Below, piece after piece: positions 1-5,103 of a DNA stretch of 11,137 nt. Position 1 is the stretch's first letter, and each line of letters begins with the position of its first letter. A program made the translations under genes and the position numbers. Source of the stretch: Fidelibacterota bacterium (GTDB lineage Bacteria; Fidelibacterota; UBA8477; JABMPR01); contig JAUVKO010000045.1 in the NCBI GenBank assembly GCA_030596225.1, positions 1-11,137 on the forward strand, read 5' to 3'. Below the pieces are notes generated by a model. It was not told the origin of the DNA, ran no database searches, and saw only the letters and a list, made by a program, of their open reading frames with translations.

Positions 1-252
1 TTCCCGGACAATAAATCCCTGGACCTGAATACAATCGCTTTCAATATCCTCAGGATTAACCCCGTAATTTCCGATCTGGGGGGAAGTCATAGTGACGATC
101 TGACCTCGATAAGAAGGGTCCGTGAGAATCTCCTGATAGCCGGTCATGCTGGTGTTAAAACAGACTTCACCACCAGTGGTGCCGGTAGCGCCCAAAGAAA
201 ATCCTTTAAAGTGATGTCCGTTTTCCAGAAGCAGGATGGCGGGCTTTTTCAT
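1..252 (-). CDS. carA: Carbamoyl-phosphate synthase small subunit, N-terminal part
   Basis: Small (glutaminase) subunit of carbamoyl-phosphate synthase, which releases ammonia from glutamine for the large subunit and feeds pyrimidine and arginine synthesis in the cytoplasm. The minus strand reads 84 codons from an ATG at 252 to the window edge, starting MKKPAILLLENG. It contains the highly conserved CarA N-terminal block GEVCFNTSMTGYQEILTDPS followed by SYRGQIVTMTSPQIGNYGVN, which lines up nearly residue for residue with the E. coli CarA start. Only the N-terminal domain is here; the C-terminal glutamine amidotransferase domain with its Cys-His-Glu triad lies outside the window. The start is chosen because it matches the usual CarA N-terminus and has TAGG about 8 nt upstream. 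It is divergent from the gene at 481. A weak promoter on the minus strand (TTGTCA, 18 nt, GATTAT) may be present around 306-332. Identification is firm. Confidence 0.95.
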   Translation of the reverse strand, partial: MKKPAILLLENGHHFKGFSLGATGTTGGEVCFNTSMTGYQEILTDPSYRGQIVTMTSPQIGNYGVNPEDIESDCIQVQGFIVRE

Positions 253-337
253 TAAAGCCTAATGTCACTTTTATTTAAGTCTGTGCAACTTAAAAATGAG
301 TAGATAATCAGCAAAAATAATATTAATTGACAAATCG

Positions 338-414
338 CCACTAAGGCACCCAGTCACTAAGCATGACAAAGAGAGGTATAGTAGCGTAAACTTCCTGTTT
401 TTGTGCCTTTGTGG
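338..414. repeat. Long-range inverted repeat in the carA/ygbA divergent spacer
   Basis: CCACTAAGGCAC at 338-349 is the reverse complement of GTGCCTTTGTGG at 403-414 except for one base; 53 nt lie between. The text resembles a dispersed repeat type common in environmental genomes (CCACAAAGGCACAAAG-like), so it may be mobile debris and not an operator. The rest of 253-480 is AT-rich, with no ORF and no clear riboswitch or terminator. Confidence 0.55.
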
Positions 415-480
415 TAGAAAAAATACTGGAATAATGACAAATATTATCTTTTATTATCATCAGGATTATGAAAGAGTAGA

Positions 481-873
481 ATGTCGATATTTACAAATAG
501 AATGCAGCGTGAAGCAGAAACCATCAAGGTCATGGTGGGTATCTATTGTCGCCATCATCACGAGTTGAACGTTTCAGATTGTCATGAGTGTTCCAAAATT
601 CAAAACTATGCCTTGGATCGACTGCATTATTGCCCCTATCAGGAAGGTAAAACCTCTTGCAATAATTGTCCAATTCACTGCTATAAACCTAGTATGAAAG
701 ACGAAGTTAAAAAGGTGATGCGCTTTTCAGGTCCCCGAATGGCACTCAGACACCCCATTCTGACCATCTTTCATTTTATCGATGATCGCAGGAAAGAACC
801 TGTATCTATTTCTTCGTCCACCAAACCCAAAAGATATTCTGGAGAAAACCCGGAAAAGATGAAGAATGCATAG
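481..873 (+). CDS. ygbA: YgbA-family (nitrous oxide-stimulated promoter family) Cys-rich protein
   Basis: Small soluble protein of 130 aa resembling E. coli YgbA (family YgbA_NO, PF11756), which is known from NO-responsive regulons; its biochemical role is not established. Recognisable blocks are IYCRHHH (21-27), CxxC at 34-37, the CPY motif at 51-53, a CxxCxxxCYKP cluster (60-70) and MRFSGPRMALRHPIL (80-94). Cysteines fall at 23, 34, 37, 51, 60, 63 and 67, enough for a metal or Fe-S site, though this is inference. The last ~25 residues are polar and probably disordered. No signal peptide or membrane segment is present. The upstream ribosome-binding site is weak (AAAGAG just before the ATG). 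I looked for an NsrR-like or FNR-like operator in 415-480 and saw none convincing. It stands alone, divergent from carA, with 174 nt before the kinase gene. Confidence 0.8.
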   Translation: MSIFTNRMQREAETIKVMVGIYCRHHHELNVSDCHECSKIQNYALDRLHYCPYQEGKTSCNNCPIHCYKPSMKDEVKKVMRFSGPRMALRHPILTIFHFIDDRRKEPVSISSSTKPKRYSGENPEKMKNA

Positions 874-987
874 ATTGTTTTGAGGTGTAATTGGTATAAT
901 ATGTATTCCTTACTATAAGTTATCATCAATAGATCACACAGCTCATCACTTGTGCTAACTCACATATATGCTTACATTCATCCTATA

Positions 988-1038
988 TTGGTTAAAAGGT
1001 GCTAAATATATACTATAATTTTAGCACTTGGTGAGGAA
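988..1038 (+). promoter_or_regulatory. Candidate promoter with dyad operator and Shine-Dalgarno for the kinase gene
   Basis: A perfect TATAAT lies at 1014-1019, with a poor -35 candidate TTGGTT at 988-993 (20-nt spacing). The -10 box sits inside a perfect 8-bp inverted repeat, GTGCTAAA (999-1006) and TTTAGCAC (1020-1027), 13 nt apart. A good ribosome-binding site GAGGAA follows at 1033-1038, 9 nt before the ATG. The dyad could be a repressor or activator site over the promoter or, if transcription starts upstream (another TATAAT is at 895-900), an RNA hairpin near the start codon. Confidence 0.45.
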
Positions 1039-1047
1039 GTACACTAT

Positions 1048-2577
1048 ATGAACGATCTAAAACCCGAAGAATATAAAATATTTGATTTTTTGCCAGGAGC
1101 ATTGATTGAGATAAACTTATCATCTCGATTAGTTATCTATATGAACCAGATAGCTTTTTCTATATTTGGATACTCTCAGTCTGATATAAAATCAGGAATT
1201 CCAGTAAGAGACATTTTTCTGAATGATGCTGAATATGAACGAGGTCTGGAAATTACAAAAGCCTTTGGTCTTGATAGCTTCGAAAGTCGTAAGCCATATA
1301 ACAGGCTCGAGAAACAAGATTTATATGATTTTATGCTCAAGAAAAAAGGAGGTAGCTCCTTTTATGGTGAATGCCAAGCTTCGTTTGTGCTGGATAGTGA
1401 AGGCGTCCCAACAGGCATACGAATGCATATTCGGGATCTTACCAAACAACGTAAAACGGAAATATCATTGCAGGAAAGCGAGGAAAAATACAGGACGCTT
1501 GTAGAGAGTTCTTCCGATTTGATTTTTCTCTTCGATGACAAAGGGAATATTTTCTCTGCAAACAAGGCTGTTTTGAAAGCTCTTGGGAAAAGGTTAGAGA
1601 ACATATTAGGAAAAAATATTTCCGAATTGTTCCCACCGGATGTCGCACAATCATTTATGCAATACATTAGGCAAATTTATTCCACTGGAGAAAGTGCCAG
1701 CCTTGAAATAACTTTACCTGTAGAGGGTAGCACTGTCTGGATCAGCACCTTTTTTAACTCGGTAAGGAACGCTGCGGGTGAAGTGACAGCGGTGTTATGC
1801 ATAGGCCGGGATATCACCAAGCGAAAACATGCCGAAAATCAAAATGTATTGGCCTTGATTGAGGCAAAAAAGGCTAACATGGCCAAAGATCAGTTTATTT
1901 CCAATATGTCCCACGAATTTCGTACGCCGCTTACAAGTATTATTGGTTATACCGACTATTTAAAAAGAAATTTGGGAAATAAACTTAAATCCAAGGACAG
2001 AGAATCTTTTGATTCTATATATCGTAACAGTAATCGTCTATTACGAACCGTTAATGCTATCTTGTCTTTTTCCCAGACGCAGGCTGGCAAACCTCAATTA
2101 GATCCACAAATTCTATATCTTAACCCTTTGAGTCAAAAGATATGTGATGAATTGCGACCAAGTGCGGAAAAAAAAGGACTTAAACTTGAGTTCATTCCCA
2201 CGGCTAAGGACGATAAAATTTGGCTTGATGAATACTCCATTTATGAGGCTTTATATAACATCATTCAAAATGCTATTAAATATACCAATGATGGTAGAAT
2301 AACGGTACAACTCACACGCATTAGAAGACGCTTGGTTCTTATCATCTCTGATACCGGAATTGGTATTTCCGCTGAGTACTATCAACAAATGTTTCAGCCC
2401 TTCAGCCAGGCAAGTGAAGGTCTTGCAAGAGAATATCAAGGTTTAGGGCTTGGTTTAGCTCTGACAAAACGATATCTGGACTGGAATAAAGTGGAAATCG
2501 AAGTAAAGAGTAAGCAAAACCAAGGTTCAACTTTTAAACTTACTTTTCCTCAAAGTGAGACCGGGAATCATATTTAA
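1048..2577 (+). CDS. Soluble PAS-PAS sensor histidine kinase (orphan)
   Basis: Cytoplasmic sensor kinase of 509 aa with no transmembrane segment. Two PAS domains come first: about 8-135 (ending in the typical RDLTKQRK) and about 140-262 (SEEKYRTLVESSSDLIF at the start, GRDITKRKHAE at the end). A HisKA dimerisation domain follows with H-box SNMSHEFRTPLTSIIG and phospho-acceptor His289. The HATPase_c domain shows N-box NIIQNAIKYTNDG (Asn408), G1 box DTGIGIS (435-441), F-box MFQPFSQ (448-454) and G2 box GLGLGLAL (465-472). All catalytic motifs are intact, so autophosphorylation is expected. There is no receiver domain and no response-regulator gene on either side, so the partner is encoded elsewhere. 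The ligand of the PAS domains is unknown; no haem or flavin signature is obvious. The start has a proper ribosome-binding site at 1033-1038. Confidence 0.93.
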   Translation: MNDLKPEEYKIFDFLPGALIEINLSSRLVIYMNQIAFSIFGYSQSDIKSGIPVRDIFLNDAEYERGLEITKAFGLDSFESRKPYNRLEKQDLYDFMLKKKGGSSFYGECQASFVLDSEGVPTGIRMHIRDLTKQRKTEISLQESEEKYRTLVESSSDLIFLFDDKGNIFSANKAVLKALGKRLENILGKNISELFPPDVAQSFMQYIRQIYSTGESASLEITLPVEGSTVWISTFFNSVRNAAGEVTAVLCIGRDITKRKHAENQNVLALIEAKKANMAKDQFISNMSHEFRTPLTSIIGYTDYLKRNLGNKLKSKDRESFDSIYRNSNRLLRTVNAILSFSQTQAGKPQLDPQILYLNPLSQKICDELRPSAEKKGLKLEFIPTAKDDKIWLDEYSIYEALYNIIQNAIKYTNDGRITVQLTRIRRRLVLIISDTGIGISAEYYQQMFQPFSQASEGLAREYQGLGLGLALTKRYLDWNKVEIEVKSKQNQGSTFKLTFPQSETGNHI

Positions 2578-2750
2578 TAGCTCAGTTCCAGCCTTTCAAT
2601 ATTGGTTGCAATCTCGTTCTGATCCCAAAAACTAATCCGACAGACTAACCCATAAGGTTTATCAATCTTAAATAATATATTTTCAATGGGAAAGGGCCAC
2701 CTATCTACGCTTTCAGCTACGATAGGTAAACCCAGGAGATTTGCAAATAT
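2574..2750 (-). pseudogene. C-terminal fragment of an unidentified gene
   Basis: The minus strand carries 58 sense codons ending in TAA at 2574-2576, tail to tail with the kinase stop. The last ~34 residues read like real protein: ILFKIDKPYGLVCRISFWDQ, then NEIATNIERLELSY. There is no ATG in frame; upstream the frame runs through a palindromic element (2699-2727, giving LPIVAESVDR) and meets a TGA at 2751-2753 in AT-rich repeat. I read it as the 3' remnant of a gene broken by repeat insertion. I do not recognise the family. The second direct-repeat copy (2864-2967) keeps the same frame over LLGLPxVAxSVDRWP, which shows that the repeat unit includes part of this frame. Confidence 0.45.
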
Positions 2751-2790
2751 TCAATATTCAATTTTAAATCTTAAATTAGACAAAGGGCCA
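2694..2790. repeat. Direct repeat, copy 1
   Basis: A 97-bp unit bounded by GGGCCA at both ends, nearly identical to 2864-2967. It starts with a palindrome (ACCTATC 2699-2705 and GATAGGT 2721-2727), continues through AAACCCAGGAGATTTGCAAA, then tandem AATATTC units and ends TTAGACAAAGGGCCA. It differs from copy 2 by a few substitutions and by one fewer 7-bp AATATTC unit. The flanking text GGGCCACC and CCCAGGAGA resembles the tRNA-Thr 3' end at 2962-2976 split by the palindrome; this link is inference. Confidence 0.8.
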
Positions 2791-2795
2791 TCAAC

Positions 2796-2825
2796 CTGCG
2801 CCCTTCGGGTCTTCGGCAGACAGGC
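2796..2825. repeat. Short palindromic element, G-R-CAGGC tail
   Basis: CTGC (2796-2799) pairs with GCAG (2816-2819), with an inner CCCTTCGGG hairpin, and the element ends GACAGGC (2819-2825). The same tail and layout recur at 8570-8605, and the tail also at 3937-3943, so this is one member of a dispersed family. It sits between the two direct-repeat copies. Confidence 0.55.
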
Positions 2826-2863
2826 CCAGAATTTTTTTGATCTAATATTTTAAATACAATAAT

Positions 2864-2963
2864 GGGCCACCTATCTACACTTTTAGCTACGACAGGTAAA
2901 CCCAGGAGATTTGCAAATATTCAATATTCAATATTCAATTTTAAATCTTAAATTAGACAAAGG

Positions 2964-2967
<4 letters not shown>
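2864..2967. repeat. Direct repeat, copy 2, abutting tRNA-Thr
   Basis: A 104-bp copy of the unit at 2694-2790. Its palindrome has one mismatch (ACCTATC 2869-2875, GACAGGT 2891-2897) and it has one extra 7-bp AATATTC unit. Its last four bases are already the 3' end of the tRNA-Thr gene, so the duplication boundary coincides with the tRNA terminus. Confidence 0.8.
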
Positions 2968-3035
<68 letters not shown>

Positions 3036-3061
3036 ATTAAATTTTCAAAATACGTTTAGTA

Positions 3062-3104
3062 GTCACCCTTCGAGTCTCTTCGCATAGCTCAGCCTCAGGG
3101 AGAC
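3062..3104. repeat. Dispersed hairpin repeat (GTCACCCT type)
   Basis: GTCACCCT at 3062-3069 faces AGGGAGAC at 3097-3104, an inverted repeat with one mismatch, and inner CGAG (3071-3074) pairs with CTC around 3088-3096. It resembles the widespread hairpin repeats of the form GTCACCCTTCG...CTCAGGGTGAC. It lies upstream of the tRNA gene on the tRNA strand and could act as a terminator of upstream transcription, but no U-tract follows. Confidence 0.5.
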
Positions 3105-3118
3105 ACACTAAACAGATG

Positions 3119-3216
3119 GCGTTGCTCTACCAAGTGCTTGTCACATTGTAGTTCAAAGAACGTAGACGGACCTGTGACGGCATAGCTCGGAGAGCGACGC
3201 CGCAAGCTAGGGTGGC
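3119..3216 (-). pseudogene. tRNA-Thr 5'-half remnant split by an insertion
   Basis: GCGTTGCTCTACCAA at 3119-3133 is identical to 3006-3020 in the intact tRNA-Thr, and AGCTAGGGTGGC at 3205-3216 is identical to 3024-3035. Together they cover the acceptor 5' strand, D arm and part of the anticodon arm. The three bases CTG between them are replaced by 71 bp (3134-3204). The T arm and acceptor 3' strand are missing, so the copy cannot fold into a tRNA. Confidence 0.8.
3140..3202. repeat. Hairpin-rich insert inside the tRNA remnant
   Basis: Two adjacent perfect hairpins. The first is GTCACA (3140-3145) with TGTGAC (3173-3178), holding an inner GTTC-AAA-GAAC (3151-3161). The second is CGGC (3178-3181) with GCCG (3199-3202), holding an inner GCTC-GGA-GAGC (3185-3195). 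They share base 3178. The insert occupies the D-arm region of the broken tRNA copy. Confidence 0.6.
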
Positions 3217-3371
3217 AACAAAAAACCGCTGAATATATATTTTGTGTTACTCCTTGGCAAGGTGACGATCATAGAATAACCCCCTCAAACTCAAAAACTT
3301 ATAAAACTCATCAACTCTAGAGCTCAAAAACCCTTCCCCACCCAGAGTCAAATCCATTACCTTAATAAGCT

Positions 3372-3872
3372 ATGGAGATTTTGTTAATATTATTGATCAT
3401 TACCTTCACAGTTATTTCAGCTGTGACCATCTGGCTAAACCTCCCTGGTAGCTTCCTGATGTTAGGTTTTATCTTTATCTGGGCCTGGGTCAGTGATTTT
3501 GCTCTCATTTCAAGCACAGAGCTCCTGATAATTTTGGGCATTATGCTCATGCTGGAGTTTCTGGAATATGTCTTGAGCGGTTTGGCAGCCAAATATACAG
3601 GAGCCGAAAAACGCTCGGCTTTTCTGGCTATTGCGGGAGGATTTCTGGGAACAATCATCCTGGGAAGTTTGTTCTTTGTGGTGGGTGCACTACTGGGACT
3701 TTTCCTGGGGTCTTATCTAGGCGCCTATTGGGGAGAATTACAGGCCGGTAAAACCAAAATGGATGCAAGACGGGCAGCTCTGGGTGCCCTCATGGGCAGC
3801 ATTGCCGGTAAAGTAATTAAAAGTGCCATGACAGTAATGATCGGTGTGTGGATGATCAAGGAGGTGATTTGA
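3372..3872 (+). CDS. DUF456 family membrane protein
   Basis: Integral inner-membrane protein of 166 aa, usual size for DUF456. It is almost entirely hydrophobic, with likely helices at about 3-22, 26-43, 50-68, 82-117 and 140-163. The central segment is very glycine-rich (FLAIAGGFLGTIILG, then GALLGLFLGSYLGAYWGE, about 84-121), a glycine-zipper-like pattern typical of the family. A charged cytoplasmic loop (QAGKTKMDARRAALG) precedes the last helix. Function is unknown; homologues are called DUF456 or YqgC-like proteins. There is no clear ribosome-binding site before the ATG. Spacer 3217-3371 upstream shows no ORF and no firm promoter. Its 3' end contains a very strong Shine-Dalgarno for the broken ORF that follows. 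Confidence 0.85.
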   Translation: MEILLILLIITFTVISAVTIWLNLPGSFLMLGFIFIWAWVSDFALISSTELLIILGIMLMLEFLEYVLSGLAAKYTGAEKRSAFLAIAGGFLGTIILGSLFFVVGALLGLFLGSYLGAYWGELQAGKTKMDARRAALGALMGSIAGKVIKSAMTVMIGVWMIKEVI

Positions 3873-3965
3873 GTGAGAGGAAAAGTATTAGTTTTAGCCA
3901 CAGATCAACACCCATTTACGCTCCTGAGCTACGCCGGGCAGGCAGATGAAACACAGAACGAATAA
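3873..3965 (+). pseudogene. Truncated start of a gene downstream of DUF456
   Basis: AAGGAGGTGA at 3858-3867 is a near-perfect complement of the 16S rRNA tail and sits 5 nt before a GTG directly after the DUF456 stop, the layout of a translationally coupled gene. The frame reads MRGKVLVLA and then enters the inverted-repeat cassette (from 3895), continuing 30 codons to a TAA at 3965 that lies inside the GxxExxY gene. The most likely reading is a real downstream gene of the DUF456 operon, cut off after about seven codons by the cassette. Its body is not seen before the next gene at 4462. A short leader peptide is the alternative. Confidence 0.45.
3917..3943. repeat. Short palindromic element, ACGCT...AGCTACG core
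   Basis: TACGCT (3917-3922), CCTG, AGCTACG (3927-3933) then CCGGGCAGGC. The core matches that of the palindromes at 2706-2720 (TACGCT-TTC-AGCTAC) and the tail matches 2819-2825 and 8599-8605. It separates CAGATCAACAC from ATGAAACACAGA, and so looks inserted in the leader of the GxxExxY gene. Confidence 0.45.
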
Positions 3966-4290
3966 ACTAAAGCATGAAGCGATAACTGAAGCAGTGATTG
4001 GTTCAGCATTTGAGGTCTATAATGTATTGGGCTATGGTTTTTTGGAAAAAGTTTATCAGCGAGCATTACAATCAGAGTTACTGAAAAGAGGCTATTCAGC
4101 GATATTAGAACTTCCAATACAAGTGAAATTCAAAAACATAGTTGTTGGTAACTATGCCGCTGACATATTAGTTGATGATAAAGTAATAGTAGAACTCAAA
4201 GTTGCGAAAAAGTACAATTCTAAAGATGAAGCTCAGCTACTAAATGAGCTAAAAGCAAGTAGAGTTGAGTTTAAAAGGTTTATTTTTTAA
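3946..4290 (+). CDS. GxxExxY protein (PD-(D/E)XK_3 nuclease-like), C-terminally shortened
   Basis: GxxExxY family (PF13366), 114 aa, soluble. The name-giving motif is G31-FL-E34-KV-Y37. The nuclease-fold signature D73...E83-x-K85 is present (ADILVDDKVIVELKV), so the putative catalytic residues are intact; activity of the family is unproven. The N-terminus KHEAITEAVIGSAFEVYNVL is typical. The C-terminus is not: family members normally read LNYLKA, then a ~15-residue strand-turn segment (like TGLKVGLLINFG), then a LEFKR-like end. Here LLNELKAS runs directly into RVEFKRFIF, an apparent in-frame deletion. No good ribosome-binding site precedes the ATG; a palindromic element abuts it. Such genes are often found alone between repeats or within rRNA intervening sequences, which agrees with the flanking inverted repeats here. 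Confidence 0.85.
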   Translation: MKHRTNKLKHEAITEAVIGSAFEVYNVLGYGFLEKVYQRALQSELLKRGYSAILELPIQVKFKNIVVGNYAADILVDDKVIVELKVAKKYNSKDEAQLLNELKASRVEFKRFIF

Positions 4291-4369
4291 AACAGTTGAT
4301 AGAATGCTATTAATTGACGGGTTAAAATTCTCTTGGAGAGCTTCTTGTTTCAATTTGGCTTAATAACAT

Positions 4370-4426
4370 ATCCGTGAATATCTGCTTGCCGCGGCGTTGT
4401 GAAACGAAGACTGGTGGGAATCCGTG
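4370..4426. repeat. ATCCGTG direct repeat with GC-rich insert at the cassette end
   Basis: ATCCGTG occurs at 4370-4376 and 4420-4426. Between them lies a GC-richer stretch with the palindrome CCGCGG (4389-4394), unlike its AT-rich surroundings. Dispersed repeats with adjacent ATCCGTG units are common in environmental genomes, so this may be such a repeat opened by an insertion. Confidence 0.35.
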
Positions 4427-4461
4427 GCTATATACCTAAGAGGTTTATCAGTAAATAAATC

Positions 4462-5103
4462 ATGCGCATAATCAGTATTATTCTTATCACAGTTGTAGGC
4501 CTGATGGCCCAGGACCTGCATATCACCCGTCTCCACTATGATGGTGGTGGTGATTGGTATGCTAATCCAAGCTCACTTCCCAATCTGATCAACTTCATTG
4601 CCGAGAAGACCAATATCCGGATTGATCCACAGGAGTACCGGGTCAAGATCACAGATACGGATCTTTATAATCACCCATATTTGTATATGACCGGTCATGG
4701 GAATGTGAAATTCAGCAATGAGGAAGTTCATAAACTGAGAGATTTTCTGAGCACAGGAGGTTTTCTCCATGCTGATGATAACTATGGTATGGATGAATCC
4801 TTTCGGCGTGAACTGAAAAAGGTTTTTCCCAAAAAGAAGTGGGTGGACCTCCCACATAATCATCCCCTTTTCAATAGCTATTTCTCCTTTACCAATGGGC
4901 TTCCCAAGATCCATGAACACGACGGTAAACCACCTCAGGCTTTAGCTCTGTTTCACCATGGTCGCATCATTGTGCTGTATACTTATGAAAGTGATCTGGG
5001 CGATGGTTGGGAGGACCTGGAAGTGCATAAAGATGGACAGGAAAAACATCGTGCAGCACTGGAAATGGGCACCAATATTATAATCTATGCCTTCACTCAT
5101 TGA
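4462..5103 (+). CDS. DUF4159 domain protein, exported
   Basis: 213 aa with a short signal peptide (MRIISIILITVVGLMAQ), so probably periplasmic. The mature part is one DUF4159 domain: ITRLHYDGGGDWYANP (21-36), the YLYMTGHG strand (73-80), GGFLHADDNYG (99-109), LPHNHPLF (130-137) and YESDLGDGWED (175-185). The fold is thought to resemble class I glutamine amidotransferase-like (ThuA/BatA C-terminal) domains, but a catalytic Cys is absent at the expected turn after GHG, so a binding role is as likely as catalysis. It overlaps the next gene by 17 bp, which indicates co-translation. In related phyla this gene goes with DUF4175, MoxR, DUF58 and VWA genes. AAGAGG at 4438-4443 is too far upstream to serve as ribosome-binding site. 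Confidence 0.85.
   Translation: MRIISIILITVVGLMAQDLHITRLHYDGGGDWYANPSSLPNLINFIAEKTNIRIDPQEYRVKITDTDLYNHPYLYMTGHGNVKFSNEEVHKLRDFLSTGGFLHADDNYGMDESFRRELKKVFPKKKWVDLPHNHPLFNSYFSFTNGLPKIHEHDGKPPQALALFHHGRIIVLYTYESDLGDGWEDLEVHKDGQEKHRAALEMGTNIIIYAFTH

Larger units (their letters stand above)
3895..4430. mobile_element. GxxExxY cassette bounded by 13-bp imperfect inverted repeats
   Basis: TAGCCACAGATCA at 3895-3907 and GAATCCGTGGCTA at 4418-4430 are reverse complements at 11 of 13 positions. They enclose a single gene (3946-4290) and two probable secondary insertions. No target duplication is evident (left flank AGTTT, right flank TATAC). There is no transposase, so if mobile it would be non-autonomous. 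The left end interrupts a gene start with a strong ribosome-binding site, which supports insertion. Confidence 0.45.

Noticed and set aside
327..332. Perfect TTGACA as a plus-strand -35 box
   Set aside because: No acceptable -10 box 16-18 nt downstream.
415..480. NsrR- or FNR-like operator for the YgbA-family gene
   Set aside because: AAATATT-rich text shows no two-fold symmetry of the required kind.
1223..1667. Overlapping frames on both strands inside the kinase gene
   Set aside because: The PAS domains occupy this region in the kinase frame; the others have no recognisable content.
2906..2933. Tandem AATATTC units as a possible CRISPR or phase-variable tract
   Set aside because: Only two or three 7-bp units, no spacers, and not within an intact gene or clear promoter; kept only as part of the direct repeat.
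3062..3104. Rho-independent terminator
   Set aside because: Stem has a mismatch and no run of T follows on either strand.
3362..3658. Minus-strand 98-codon frame opposite DUF456
   Set aside because: No family resemblance, no ribosome-binding site; the plus strand encodes a clear membrane protein.
3946..4290. GxxExxY gene as a toxin of a toxin-antitoxin pair
   Set aside because: No partner gene of suitable size on either side; it stands alone between repeats.
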